46,504 nt of DNA from Candidatus Woesearchaeota archaeon. GTDB taxonomy: Archaea; Nanobdellota; Nanobdellia; Woesearchaeales; GW2011-AR4. The stretch covers positions 1-46,504 of the forward strand of contig JAGVXV010000014.1 of assembly GCA_018303625.1 (NCBI GenBank). The letters run 5' to 3'. The first letter of the stretch is position 1, and each line of letters begins with the position of its first letter. The notes below the pieces were generated by a model. That model made no database searches, was not told the DNA's origin, and saw only the letters and a list, made by a program, of their open reading frames with translations. Position numbers and translations under genes: made by a program. Positions 31,969 to 39,787 of the stretch are shown piece by piece.

Positions 31969-32364
31969 TTATTGCTGCCCATTATTTTGTTGCGCCAGCG
32001 AGACCAAAGAAAAGCAGAAGTCAAGCGTCCTTCTAGCCAATTCACGATTAGAGGATGTTCCTACATCACGCAAAATTATCTTGTACTGGCGCTTGTAAGT
32101 TTCTCCGTCTTTTGGACTTGCGTAAACCTCGATTAACTTACCTACTTTATGGGATATGTCTGAAATCTGTTCATCATCAACAGGCCCATCTTCGCCGTTT
32201 AAATTGATAGGTGCTACCCTGGAACTGCCAGATACTTTCCTTCCCAATGATGATATTACATCACGCATAGCACCGTACATGCCTATAATAGTATCAAGAT
32301 ACTCTGGCCAGTTATATAAATTAACATCAGGTACTACTATTTGCCCTTCATATTCCTCTACCAT
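31969..32364 (-). CDS. Unknown 131-residue protein
   Basis: Not recognised. It is soluble, has an acidic N-terminus (MVEEYEGQIVVPDVNLYNW) and ends in a helical, Gln/Asn-rich stretch (SLVSLAQQNNGQQ). The ORF track begins at 32385, but the TATA element (AAATTTTTAAATTG on the minus strand, 32387-32400) predicts a leaderless start at ATG 32364, the eighth codon, used here. Its promoter overlaps the left border of the accessory island. Confidence 0.5.
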   Translation of the reverse strand: MVEEYEGQIVVPDVNLYNWPEYLDTIIGMYGAMRDVISSLGRKVSGSSRVAPINLNGEDGPVDDEQISDISHKVGKLIEVYASPKDGETYKRQYKIILRDVGTSSNRELARRTLDFCFSLVSLAQQNNGQQ

Positions 32365-32412
32365 AATAATTTTAAGTCGTACCAATCAATTTAAAAATTT
32401 TATGGAAAATAA

Positions 32413-32505
32413 ATTATTCAGGACCTAATCAAGTTTGCTGATTCAATTGTCTGGAATTATACGAATGAGAATGTTTTGAGGAAGGGGAAGAAGGTTGTGG
32501 TTTGA
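32413..32505 (+). pseudogene. Relic of the C-terminal end of a protein-coding gene
   Basis: Read in the plus frame from 32413, the DNA gives 30 codons ending at TGA 32503-32505: IIQDLIKFADSIVWNYTNEN then VLRKGKKVVV. This looks like a real protein end, with balanced composition and a basic tail. An in-frame TAA lies just upstream and there is no start codon. The parent family is not recognised. It lies between the 131-residue gene's promoter and the SNF2 gene promoter, as expected for a leftover at an insertion border. Confidence 0.4.
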
Positions 32506-32671
32506 TATTTACAATAAAAAATATGTTTGATTTCTCAAAGAGGAGGAATTCTAATATTCATTTCGTAGTCTGAAGAGTTTCCTGAAAGTTTTTAAGATTT
32601 GCTGTGTTATTTATTTGCAATATTGAAAATATTTATTATGTTACCACTTTAAAGAAGATACAAATAGAAAG

Positions 32672-32682
32672 CTTTATAAATA
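32672..32682 (+). promoter_or_regulatory. TATA box of the SNF2-methyltransferase operon
   Basis: CTTTATAAATA is centred about 48 nt before ATG 32725, giving a leader of ~20 nt. The leader holds TTTTTGGGGAAC just before the start, a weak ribosome site. Unlike most genes here, this one is not leaderless. Confidence 0.55.
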
Positions 32683-32724
32683 TAGGAATAACAATTCAAC
32701 AATCAGTAACCTTTTTGGGGAACT

Positions 32725-35700
32725 ATGGATGGGAGTGTAACATTAGATGGAAGAGTAGAAAATGGTACAAGATTTCTTAGTAGATGTGTCCATCAAATTT
32801 ATGATAAAGGATATTTACATGATATTATAGCAGAATCGTATAGACTTCTTATGGCACAGTATCAGAAAAACTATCCTGAAGAATTTCCAACTCGAAAAGG
32901 AGAAATAGAAAGAGAATATGTTAAGGCATTAGAAATATTACCTTTTTTTAGGGATTCAAAACAAGAACCAAGAGAAATTCCTGCCTATGATTCTACCACT
33001 TTTCTGTTGGAATGGGCAAACTCAATAAATAGAGCTTATACTGTATTAACAGATGGTAAAAATGGAGATGTTATAGATATACTTTATGATCCAAGAACTG
33101 TATTTGCCCATACTTCAATATTGATGAGAGATTTTAAGGATAAGCTTCCGTATTTAAGCAGAACTTTGCAAGCGCTTGATACAAGTGCAAAAAGATTTCT
33201 TGTAAATAACCTCCCTGAATTGCGGGAAGAAAAAAAAGCCCAAAGAATACAAGAGTGGCATAAATCTCTTCCGAAAGATTTAGCTGAGATTGTTTATGAA
33301 GGAGATTTAGCTGACATTGCATATTTGGGTTCAAAAGCTATGGCTGATGCCTTTGCAACATATTTTTCCCATCATTGCCTCTCAGGCAGTTTAGGTAAAA
33401 CCTTCTTTGGATCAGGAAATTTTTTCGTTCCATCATATGAATTAGAACAGATTGATGTTCATCATCTCTATTCATATGTCCGAATCTCACAAAGAGTTCT
33501 CTCTAAGTACATCTTAAAAAAAGCAAGAGAACAAGGACTTACAACCAAAGATAAAGAGTTATGGGAAGGTATACTTGCCGAGCTAAATGAAACCCATAGA
33601 ATAAGCAAAGAGTCAGAAACACGAAAAGCAGTGCGTCCTTTATTAGACCTTCTTCACAATGAATTGGTTTCATATGTTAAGAGCCTTTACTCAACTGATA
33701 CATCGGTATTAAGACCAGATATTATTCCCTTTGTATCTCAATTAGATTCCTTGCATATGTTAAGGTCTGAAAAGCCGAATGACACAAAAGACAGAGCGAT
33801 TTTTGCGGACGAAATTGGTACTGGAAAGACGCTTTCTGCAATATTAGCAGATGCGCTGTATAGGAAAGAAGGTCAGGTAAGGAAAACTCTTGTTATCTGC
33901 CGTAATCAAATGAAAGGTGAATGGAAAGAAAGATTTTCAAAATATTTATCAGAAGAAACATTGCAAAAATATTATGGTTTTGGGGAAAATGGAAATAGAA
34001 TAAGAGTGGTATTTGGGTCACATTCAATGAGGGATATTGATGAGAATACCGTCGTTATCGCAAATTATGAAATGGTCAATCGTTCACTTAAATATATCAA
34101 AGATGAAGAAAAGACTCTTATTGAACTAGCCGAACAAGGTTTTGCAAATGGGCTCGATGAAATTTCAGAAGATGATGATATATTCAAAAAAATTGCTGCA
34201 GAATTTGACAATGCCAGAAATCAGTATAATGGAATGCAATTAGAAGATATTAAAAGAGAATTTTCCCATAGACCTAAATGTCTTGAATGGATTGGGGATG
34301 ATAAAGTAAAGGCTCTTTATCTTAAAACAGCAGAAACAGTTCTTAAAGATGAAAAACATACTGTTGAATCGCTCTTTAGCTATCAGGCTGATTATTTAAT
34401 TTTAGATGAAGCGCACGCCATTAAAAATCCTTCTCGAGCAAGAGCTCAAGGAGTTGAATTACTGGCTGAAAACATTCCAAGAATTGCATTATTGACAGGA
34501 ACTTTAATTCCAAACAGATACGAAGACATAACTGTGCCTCTAAGAATTGTTCGTGCTGAATATAAGCCTGAAACAATGGATATGAATGAATCTTTTTCTG
34601 TACTTGGGCCAAAAATCAGAAGGATAAGGCAAGCTCTTATCCCCTACCTAAGCAGAAGCATAAGAGAAGATGTATTGCCGAGAAACTATTTTATCACGCC
34701 TGATGAAGATAGGGTTGAAATTGTTGAGAGCGACGAGCTTACGCATGTTACTTATAGGGCAATTATTGAAAGCCCCTGGATGAGCCACACAAAAAAGATG
34801 AGATTAACAAGGCTTGCTACACTAAACCCTGCCATCGCAATAAATAAATTATTTGAAATGTCCAGAAAAGATACTGCTGCCACACATATTCTTGAGGATA
34901 TTATTGATAATTTGTCTATTGAAACCCTTGAACTTGTTGAAAGTGGAAGATATGTGCCGCCAAAATATAGAAGAATTGCCGAGAAAACTAAAAATTATGA
35001 TGGAAATACAGTAATATTTACTTCACACATTGAGGGTAATACAAGACCAATGAGCCAGCAAATTGTACCTTCAACAACACTAGTTGATTTTCTGTCAGGA
35101 AATACAGAAAGAGTTGTACTTCTCCATGATGGGAAAACACCAGACCATGCGGAAGAAGAAAAGTCTGAAAGAGCATACGTCTTGAGAAGATTTATTGGAG
35201 GAACTAATATAGATTTAGCTGCATCTTATGAAACCCTTGGAGAAAGCAAGGATCTTACTTCAGCCCGAATGGCCATTTCGACAGACTTGCATTTTGTTTT
35301 GCCTGATCAACCAATTGGCCGGGTAGACAGAATAACCCAATACCATGATGTAGAAGTTGCATATCTAACAGTTGCGGATAAAAGGCTTTCCGCTGGCACA
35401 AAATCTGGATTAACCATAGATGAAGCAGTTCTGCAGCTTGGAAGAGATAAAAAGTTAGTATCAAGCATTATTATTGATGGCAAACCACCTGGGGAGGAGG
35501 AAATGGAAGCATACAGGAGAATAATGGCTCAGAGTGGAGAAGCCCCTCAAACTTATACTCCTTTAAAAGATGGGCTTGATGTAGATGTAGATTCTCTTGA
35601 TGACAGTAAAAGACTTACCATATTTATTAGAAAAACAAGGGATGATAAAAAAGGCAGCGAAGAAAAAGTAAGGGATTTTGATGAAAGGCTTAGAATTGCT

Positions 35701-36423
35701 TATATCCAGGATCTTGTACTGGATCCCACCAGTTTTACTTACAAATCAAACCAAATGGTTGCCCAATTAATAGTGCCTTTGTTAGGGGGCAGTTTTGCGG
35801 ATGTTGGTGGAGGCCCGGCATCTTTGGCAATAGCAGGTGGAATAGAAACAAACTATGATAATATAGATGCTATAGATTGGAAAAAATCTTTAGAAGCAGT
35901 ACTATCTGAAAGAGGAATGCAGTTTCCTCATAATGTTAGATTTTATCATGCCTTCCTTTCAGATTTTGCAAAAAATTCTCAGGCACAATATTCTTTTGTT
36001 ACCTGCAATAACATGTTTCACTGGACAAATTTGCAAGAGCGGGAAAAGGTTTTTAGAGATATAAATGTTCTTTTGCCAGAAGGGGGAAAATTCATTCTTG
36101 GACTCCCAGGAGTTTACTCGGGTTTAGCCAAAGATAACCTTGAGTTATTGCTATTAAATGCAGGTTTTGAGCCTGATTTTATAGGGCAAGTATTAACTTT
36201 TCAAGACAGCTCATTCAACCAATTGGTGGCTATTAGCACAAAAGCAGGGCTTCCAGAAATAACACCATTAAAACCAAATGACTTGAAATTAAACGTAAAA
36301 TTAACTTATGGAAGAACAAGTAGAAGGCTACAGCATAGAATAATTAGCAACAGAAGAACAAAAAGGAACAGGGCTGAATCATTTAATATTGAAGGGATTG
36401 ATGTGAGGGAGATTTTAGCGTGA
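32725..36423 (+). CDS. SNF2-type helicase fused to a class I methyltransferase (1232 residues)
   Basis: The N-terminal ~350 residues are unassigned and mainly helical. The ATPase follows: Walker A ADEIGTGKTLSAI near 362-369, the Ia-like KTLVICRNQMKGEWKERF, Walker B LILDEAH at 561-564, motif III ALLTGTLIPN near 590 and motif VI PIGRVDRITQ at 866-870, so the core is a swi2/snf2-like superfamily 2 translocase. Residues ~1000-1160 form a class I methyltransferase with motif I FADVGGGPASLA, VTCNNMFHW at 1092-1100 and LPEGGKFILGLPG. No NPPY/DPPY DNA-methylase motif is seen. The acidic residue after motif I is not obvious. The basic tail ends NRRTKRNRAESF. The stop overlaps the next start by 4 nt (GTGA). 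No defence family is recognised; DISARM's DrmD is the nearest idea by domain, but its partners are absent. Confidence 0.85.
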   Translation: MDGSVTLDGRVENGTRFLSRCVHQIYDKGYLHDIIAESYRLLMAQYQKNYPEEFPTRKGEIEREYVKALEILPFFRDSKQEPREIPAYDSTTFLLEWANSINRAYTVLTDGKNGDVIDILYDPRTVFAHTSILMRDFKDKLPYLSRTLQALDTSAKRFLVNNLPELREEKKAQRIQEWHKSLPKDLAEIVYEGDLADIAYLGSKAMADAFATYFSHHCLSGSLGKTFFGSGNFFVPSYELEQIDVHHLYSYVRISQRVLSKYILKKAREQGLTTKDKELWEGILAELNETHRISKESETRKAVRPLLDLLHNELVSYVKSLYSTDTSVLRPDIIPFVSQLDSLHMLRSEKPNDTKDRAIFADEIGTGKTLSAILADALYRKEGQVRKTLVICRNQMKGEWKERFSKYLSEETLQKYYGFGENGNRIRVVFGSHSMRDIDENTVVIANYEMVNRSLKYIKDEEKTLIELAEQGFANGLDEISEDDDIFKKIAAEFDNARNQYNGMQLEDIKREFSHRPKCLEWIGDDKVKALYLKTAETVLKDEKHTVESLFSYQADYLILDEAHAIKNPSRARAQGVELLAENIPRIALLTGTLIPNRYEDITVPLRIVRAEYKPETMDMNESFSVLGPKIRRIRQALIPYLSRSIREDVLPRNYFITPDEDRVEIVESDELTHVTYRAIIESPWMSHTKKMRLTRLATLNPAIAINKLFEMSRKDTAATHILEDIIDNLSIETLELVESGRYVPPKYRRIAEKTKNYDGNTVIFTSHIEGNTRPMSQQIVPSTTLVDFLSGNTERVVLLHDGKTPDHAEEEKSERAYVLRRFIGGTNIDLAASYETLGESKDLTSARMAISTDLHFVLPDQPIGRVDRITQYHDVEVAYLTVADKRLSAGTKSGLTIDEAVLQLGRDKKLVSSIIIDGKPPGEEEMEAYRRIMAQSGEAPQTYTPLKDGLDVDVDSLDDSKRLTIFIRKTRDDKKGSEEKVRDFDERLRIAYIQDLVLDPTSFTYKSNQMVAQLIVPLLGGSFADVGGGPASLAIAGGIETNYDNIDAIDWKKSLEAVLSERGMQFPHNVRFYHAFLSDFAKNSQAQYSFVTCNNMFHWTNLQEREKVFRDINVLLPEGGKFILGLPGVYSGLAKDNLELLLLNAGFEPDFIGQVLTFQDSSFNQLVAISTKAGLPEITPLKPNDLKLNVKLTYGRTSRRLQHRIISNRRTKRNRAESFNIEGIDVREILA

Positions 36424-37586
36424 ACGCAAAAGCAAAAACTTTGGAAGAAGAACTCAGCAGGCAGTCAGATATGATTGACTTGGCGGATGCTTGGATGGAA
36501 AAGACTCAGGGAGTGATTGTACCTGGGGTGGTTATTGATAGAGAGGAGTATATTACAAGAATTCAAGAGTTGCCTGTTTGGGATAAAGTAAAAGACGATT
36601 TAGGTTTCTATACTTCCTTACTTAGTAAAACAAAAGTGAAAATTAATAAAAGTGAAGTAAAAGCTAATTTTGCCGCTCTTAAATTCGGTTTGACAATAGT
36701 TGATACTATTAATCATTTCTTATCCGATCCTGATTATAGTGTTGCAGAAAATCGACCTTTTGGATCACCTAGACCATTAAATAGAATATTAGAAAGTTAT
36801 CGCACCGATTTAAATAATGGATCAGGAGGTTATGAACTTAGAAGAGGCAATGCAATTAAGGTTTTCTATTTGCTCAATAATGGCATAATAACTGAACAAG
36901 ACTTACTTGATGTGGTTGGACTAAGAGAGAGATGGGAAGCATATCAAAAAACAACAGGCATTCCGAGAGAATATCGTGAACTTGCGAAGAAGATACTTAA
37001 CCATTTCCTTAATGATCCAGATTATTATCATGATAAACTACATTCTTTGGGTACCCCTAAGACACTTAAAAATATATTGGATAGTTATAGAACTGATCTT
37101 GAAAATGGAGAAGGTGGATATCAAAATAATAAAGGGGAATGTCAAAGGATATACGGCGCCATCAAGCAAGGTTTAATTACCGAGGAAGAGTTACTAGATT
37201 CTATAGGATTACGTGAGCAATGGGAAGCATATCAAAAAACAACAGGCATTCCGAGAGAATATCGAAGAAAAGCAAAAAAAGTTTTAGAACATTTTCTTTC
37301 AAATGTAAGTTATTGTACTGGAGATAGGTGGAATAAACAAGATTCGCCTAGGAAATTGAAATCAGTTTTAGAAAAGTATAGAACTCATATTAATAATGTA
37401 AGAGGAAGTTTTCACAATTCAAAAGGTGAAGCACATAAAGTGTATGACGCGATAAAAAGAGGGCTACTTAAAGCAGATGATTTACTCAAATCCATAGGCT
37501 TATACGAAGCATGGCAAGATTATCGAAAGACGACAACAGGTAATCCGTTCGTTTTTGATCCGAAAAAATACCAAAAAGCGGCATAA
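36420..37586 (+). CDS. Unknown protein with three ~96-residue repeats, paralogue A
   Basis: Not recognised. An N-terminal module (about 1-75; LEEELSRQSDMIDLADAWME, VVIDREEYITRI) is followed by three repeats of about 96 residues. Each runs HFLxDPDY, then a GSPK/GTPK-L turn, then YRTDLxNGxGGY, (R/K)(R/K)G and ITEEELLDxIGLRExWEAYQ, ending TTGIPREYR. The end is NPFVFDPKKYQKAA. Repeats have the helical, basic look of DNA- or RNA-binding modules (inference). The start GTG at 36420 overlaps the helicase stop. A 45-bp stretch is identical between repeats 1-2 and 2-3 joins, exactly 288 bp apart. The next gene is its paralogue, 2 nt downstream. Confidence 0.75.
   Translation: MNAKAKTLEEELSRQSDMIDLADAWMEKTQGVIVPGVVIDREEYITRIQELPVWDKVKDDLGFYTSLLSKTKVKINKSEVKANFAALKFGLTIVDTINHFLSDPDYSVAENRPFGSPRPLNRILESYRTDLNNGSGGYELRRGNAIKVFYLLNNGIITEQDLLDVVGLRERWEAYQKTTGIPREYRELAKKILNHFLNDPDYYHDKLHSLGTPKTLKNILDSYRTDLENGEGGYQNNKGECQRIYGAIKQGLITEEELLDSIGLREQWEAYQKTTGIPREYRRKAKKVLEHFLSNVSYCTGDRWNKQDSPRKLKSVLEKYRTHINNVRGSFHNSKGEAHKVYDAIKRGLLKADDLLKSIGLYEAWQDYRKTTTGNPFVFDPKKYQKAA
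36932..37264 (+). repeat. 45-bp identical direct repeat within paralogue A, 288 bp apart
   Basis: ATGGGAAGCATATCAAAAAA and the following 25 bases occur identically at 36932-36976 and 37220-37264. The distance of 288 bp equals 96 codons, one protein repeat. Identity at DNA level, while neighbouring parts of the repeats have diverged, points to recent duplication or gene conversion. Confidence 0.9.
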
Positions 37587-37588
37587 AA

Positions 37589-38776
37589 ATGGCAAATGCT
37601 ACAAGAAGGTCACTGGAAGAAGAACTAAGCCAGCAAGCAGATTTGATTGAGTTAGCTGATGCTTGGATGGAGAAGACTGGGGGAGAGATTGTACCAGGGA
37701 TGGTTATTGATAGAGAGGGATTTTTGGAAAGAATAGTTCAATTGCCAATTTGGAGGAAAATTGAAGGAGATATAGGCACTTATGTAAGGTTAATAGGATT
37801 GAAACAAATTAAGAAACTTGGAACTAGACAAAATGATAAAAATGCATATTTATTGCAAAATGCCTTAACAGTTGAATATGTGTTAAGACATTTCTTAAAG
37901 GATCCTGATTATTGTAGTGATAAGCATAATCCTTTTGGTTCTCCAAAAAAACTTTCAACAGTACTTGAATCTTATTCGGTTTCATTAAATGGGGAAGAAG
38001 GAGGATTTAATTCTAGGAAAGGGGATTGTACAAAAATTTATAAGACAATTCGCCGTAGAAAATTGACATATGATGAATTACTTGGAGTCGTTGGGTTAAG
38101 TGAATTATGGATGGAGCACGAGAAAAGCGTTGGAATGCCAAGAGAAATTAGGAAACTTGCTAAAAAAACAATTGAGCATTTCTTGCAAGATCCTGACTAT
38201 AGTAAAGGAGCCCCTAGTGGAGGATATACATTTGGATCTCCAAAAAGGCTTAAATTGGTACTTAGAGATTATTCAATTTCTTTAAATAATGGAGAAGGGG
38301 GTTATAAAACAAGAAGAGGGGATTGTAACAAAATACAAAAATTAATAGAAAGAGGCAGATTAACTGAGCAGCAACTTCTAGATGCTATAGGTCTTGCAAA
38401 AAAGTGGAGTTATTATGAAAATAGTACAGGTATTTCTAAGGATTATAGGACAGTGGCTTATAAAACACTAGTGCATTTTTTGATGAATCCGCATTATTGT
38501 GGCTATATAAAGGATACACGTAACCCAGTTGGTGCTCCTAAAAAACTTTTAACTGTTCTGAGAGATTATTCAACATCTTTTAATAGGGGTAAAGGTAGAT
38601 TCAAGAGTAAAAAGGGAGATTGCTATATGATTCACGGCGCTATCAATGAAAAAAAGATGACCGGTGAACAGTTACTTACAAGAATAGGCCTCAAACAAGC
38701 TTGGAATGATTATCAAAAATCATTTGCTCAAAATCCCTTTGTTTTCAATCCAAAGAAATACAAAATTGCAGCTTAG
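37589..38776 (+). CDS. Unknown protein with three ~96-residue repeats, paralogue B
   Basis: A full-length paralogue of the preceding gene. The N-terminal module is close to that of A (LEEELSQQADLIELADAWME, MVIDREGFLERI). Three repeats follow with the same frame: HFLKDPDY / HFLQDPDY / HFLMNPHY, GSPKKL / GSPKRL / GAPKKL, YSVSLNGEEGG / YSISLNNGEGG / YSTSFNRGKGR, (R/K)(R/K)GDC, then the LLxxIGL helix. The C-terminus NPFVFNPKKYKIAA matches A. B keeps a Cys in every repeat (KGDC, RGDC, KGDC) that A has in only one (KGEC). It lies 2 nt after A, so it is translationally coupled. Function unknown; a pair of similar but diverged recognition subunits is one reading. Confidence 0.75.
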   Translation: MANATRRSLEEELSQQADLIELADAWMEKTGGEIVPGMVIDREGFLERIVQLPIWRKIEGDIGTYVRLIGLKQIKKLGTRQNDKNAYLLQNALTVEYVLRHFLKDPDYCSDKHNPFGSPKKLSTVLESYSVSLNGEEGGFNSRKGDCTKIYKTIRRRKLTYDELLGVVGLSELWMEHEKSVGMPREIRKLAKKTIEHFLQDPDYSKGAPSGGYTFGSPKRLKLVLRDYSISLNNGEGGYKTRRGDCNKIQKLIERGRLTEQQLLDAIGLAKKWSYYENSTGISKDYRTVAYKTLVHFLMNPHYCGYIKDTRNPVGAPKKLLTVLRDYSTSFNRGKGRFKSKKGDCYMIHGAINEKKMTGEQLLTRIGLKQAWNDYQKSFAQNPFVFNPKKYKIAA

Positions 38777-38792
38777 ATTAACTACCCAATAG

Positions 38793-38801
38793 TTTATAAA
38801 A
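38793..38801 (+). promoter_or_regulatory. TATA box inside the island, before the 314-residue gene
   Basis: TTTATAAAA lies 24-32 nt before ATG 38825. It suggests that the last gene of the island can be expressed on its own as a leaderless transcript and supports ATG 38825 over ATG 38816. Confidence 0.5.
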
Positions 38802-38824
38802 AGAATAGTATTACTATGATTAAA

Positions 38825-39760
38825 ATGGATCTTGACCAAGAATTAAAAAAACAAGCCGTAATAGTAGATTTAATTAGAGCATTAAAGGTTGATGAACAAA
38901 GAAAGCTGCACATAAGCGGTGTTCTTTATAATAGAGATATTGATGAACTTGTTAATCAAAAGGATATAGAGGCAATAAAAGCCAAATTGAGTGGCAGGAG
39001 AGTTGTACTAAATCCGCGGCAAAAAGAACTAGCAATTGTTGTTGAGCATTTAGCAGATTTCGATGATTCTATAGGCTCATGGATAACAAACCTCTCTAAA
39101 GGAGACACAGTTTACGCAATTGAGCATGTCCTTATGGGCTATGATGCGAATACTCGTAAATTTGTAGCGGAAGGTACTGGATCACATTTAGTAGGTAAAC
39201 TTAGTTTTCCAGAATTGCAAGTATTGAAAAGATACAGTAAATTTGCAGCAGACATTGAAGGATTGTATAAAAGTGTTAGAGGAAAATTAAATTTCAGTAA
39301 AGATGCCAATACTGTTGCTAAATTTTTAGTAGGAAAATCACTTTATTTGCCCGTATATCTTGCTAAAGGAAAAAGGCCAAAAGATACTTATGTAACCTTG
39401 ATTGAGACAGAAGGTTTTGAAACAGACGAGACTGTAACCAGGCAGAGATATTGCATGCTTGCATCCCCAGGTGAATTGAGGACAATGCCATTTAGGGGTC
39501 TGAATTTACTGAATGTTGGAACGCTTGAAGCAGAAACACCATCATGTGTGATGATCAATGCAATAGCTTTTGGAGACCAATTTATCGAAGGTCCTGGAAG
39601 AGTTGGAAATGTATTAAATGCCACAAGATTAGAAGGTAAAGTTCTTAATAAGGACATAGAAATTATTGGCAATACGGCAAAAAGCGGATATATGCCTGGA
39701 CCTGCTCAATATAGTACAGGAAGATACAGGATGCAAGAACCATTAAAAGCAAACAATTAG
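38825..39760 (+). CDS. Unknown ~311-residue protein sharing the N-terminal module of the repeat proteins
   Basis: Not recognised as a family. The first ~57 residues (DLDQELKKQAVIVDLIRALK, then HISGVLYNRDIDELV and IEAIKAKLSG) align by eye with the N-terminal modules of paralogues A and B (EELSRQSDMIDLADAW, VPGVVIDREEYITRI, WDKVKDDLG). The repeats are replaced by a different body: a helical middle (KYSKFAADIEGLYKSVRGKL) and a beta-rich C-terminal half with YVTLIETEGF, SPGELRTMPFRGLNLLNVG and GPGRVGNVLNATRLEG. No catalytic motif is certain. It follows paralogue B by about 48 nt and has its own TATA box. The shared module suggests all three dock on one partner, perhaps the SNF2 protein. Confidence 0.65.
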   Translation: MDLDQELKKQAVIVDLIRALKVDEQRKLHISGVLYNRDIDELVNQKDIEAIKAKLSGRRVVLNPRQKELAIVVEHLADFDDSIGSWITNLSKGDTVYAIEHVLMGYDANTRKFVAEGTGSHLVGKLSFPELQVLKRYSKFAADIEGLYKSVRGKLNFSKDANTVAKFLVGKSLYLPVYLAKGKRPKDTYVTLIETEGFETDETVTRQRYCMLASPGELRTMPFRGLNLLNVGTLEAETPSCVMINAIAFGDQFIEGPGRVGNVLNATRLEGKVLNKDIEIIGNTAKSGYMPGPAQYSTGRYRMQEPLKANN

Positions 39761-39787
39761 TAATATCTTCTTAAGTTATGGTATCAT

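Noticed and set aside
32725-36423. The SNF2 protein as DISARM DrmD with a DNA methylase
   Set aside because: No DrmA, DrmB or DrmC gene and no NPPY/DPPY methylase motif is visible; the downstream proteins do not resemble DISARM parts.
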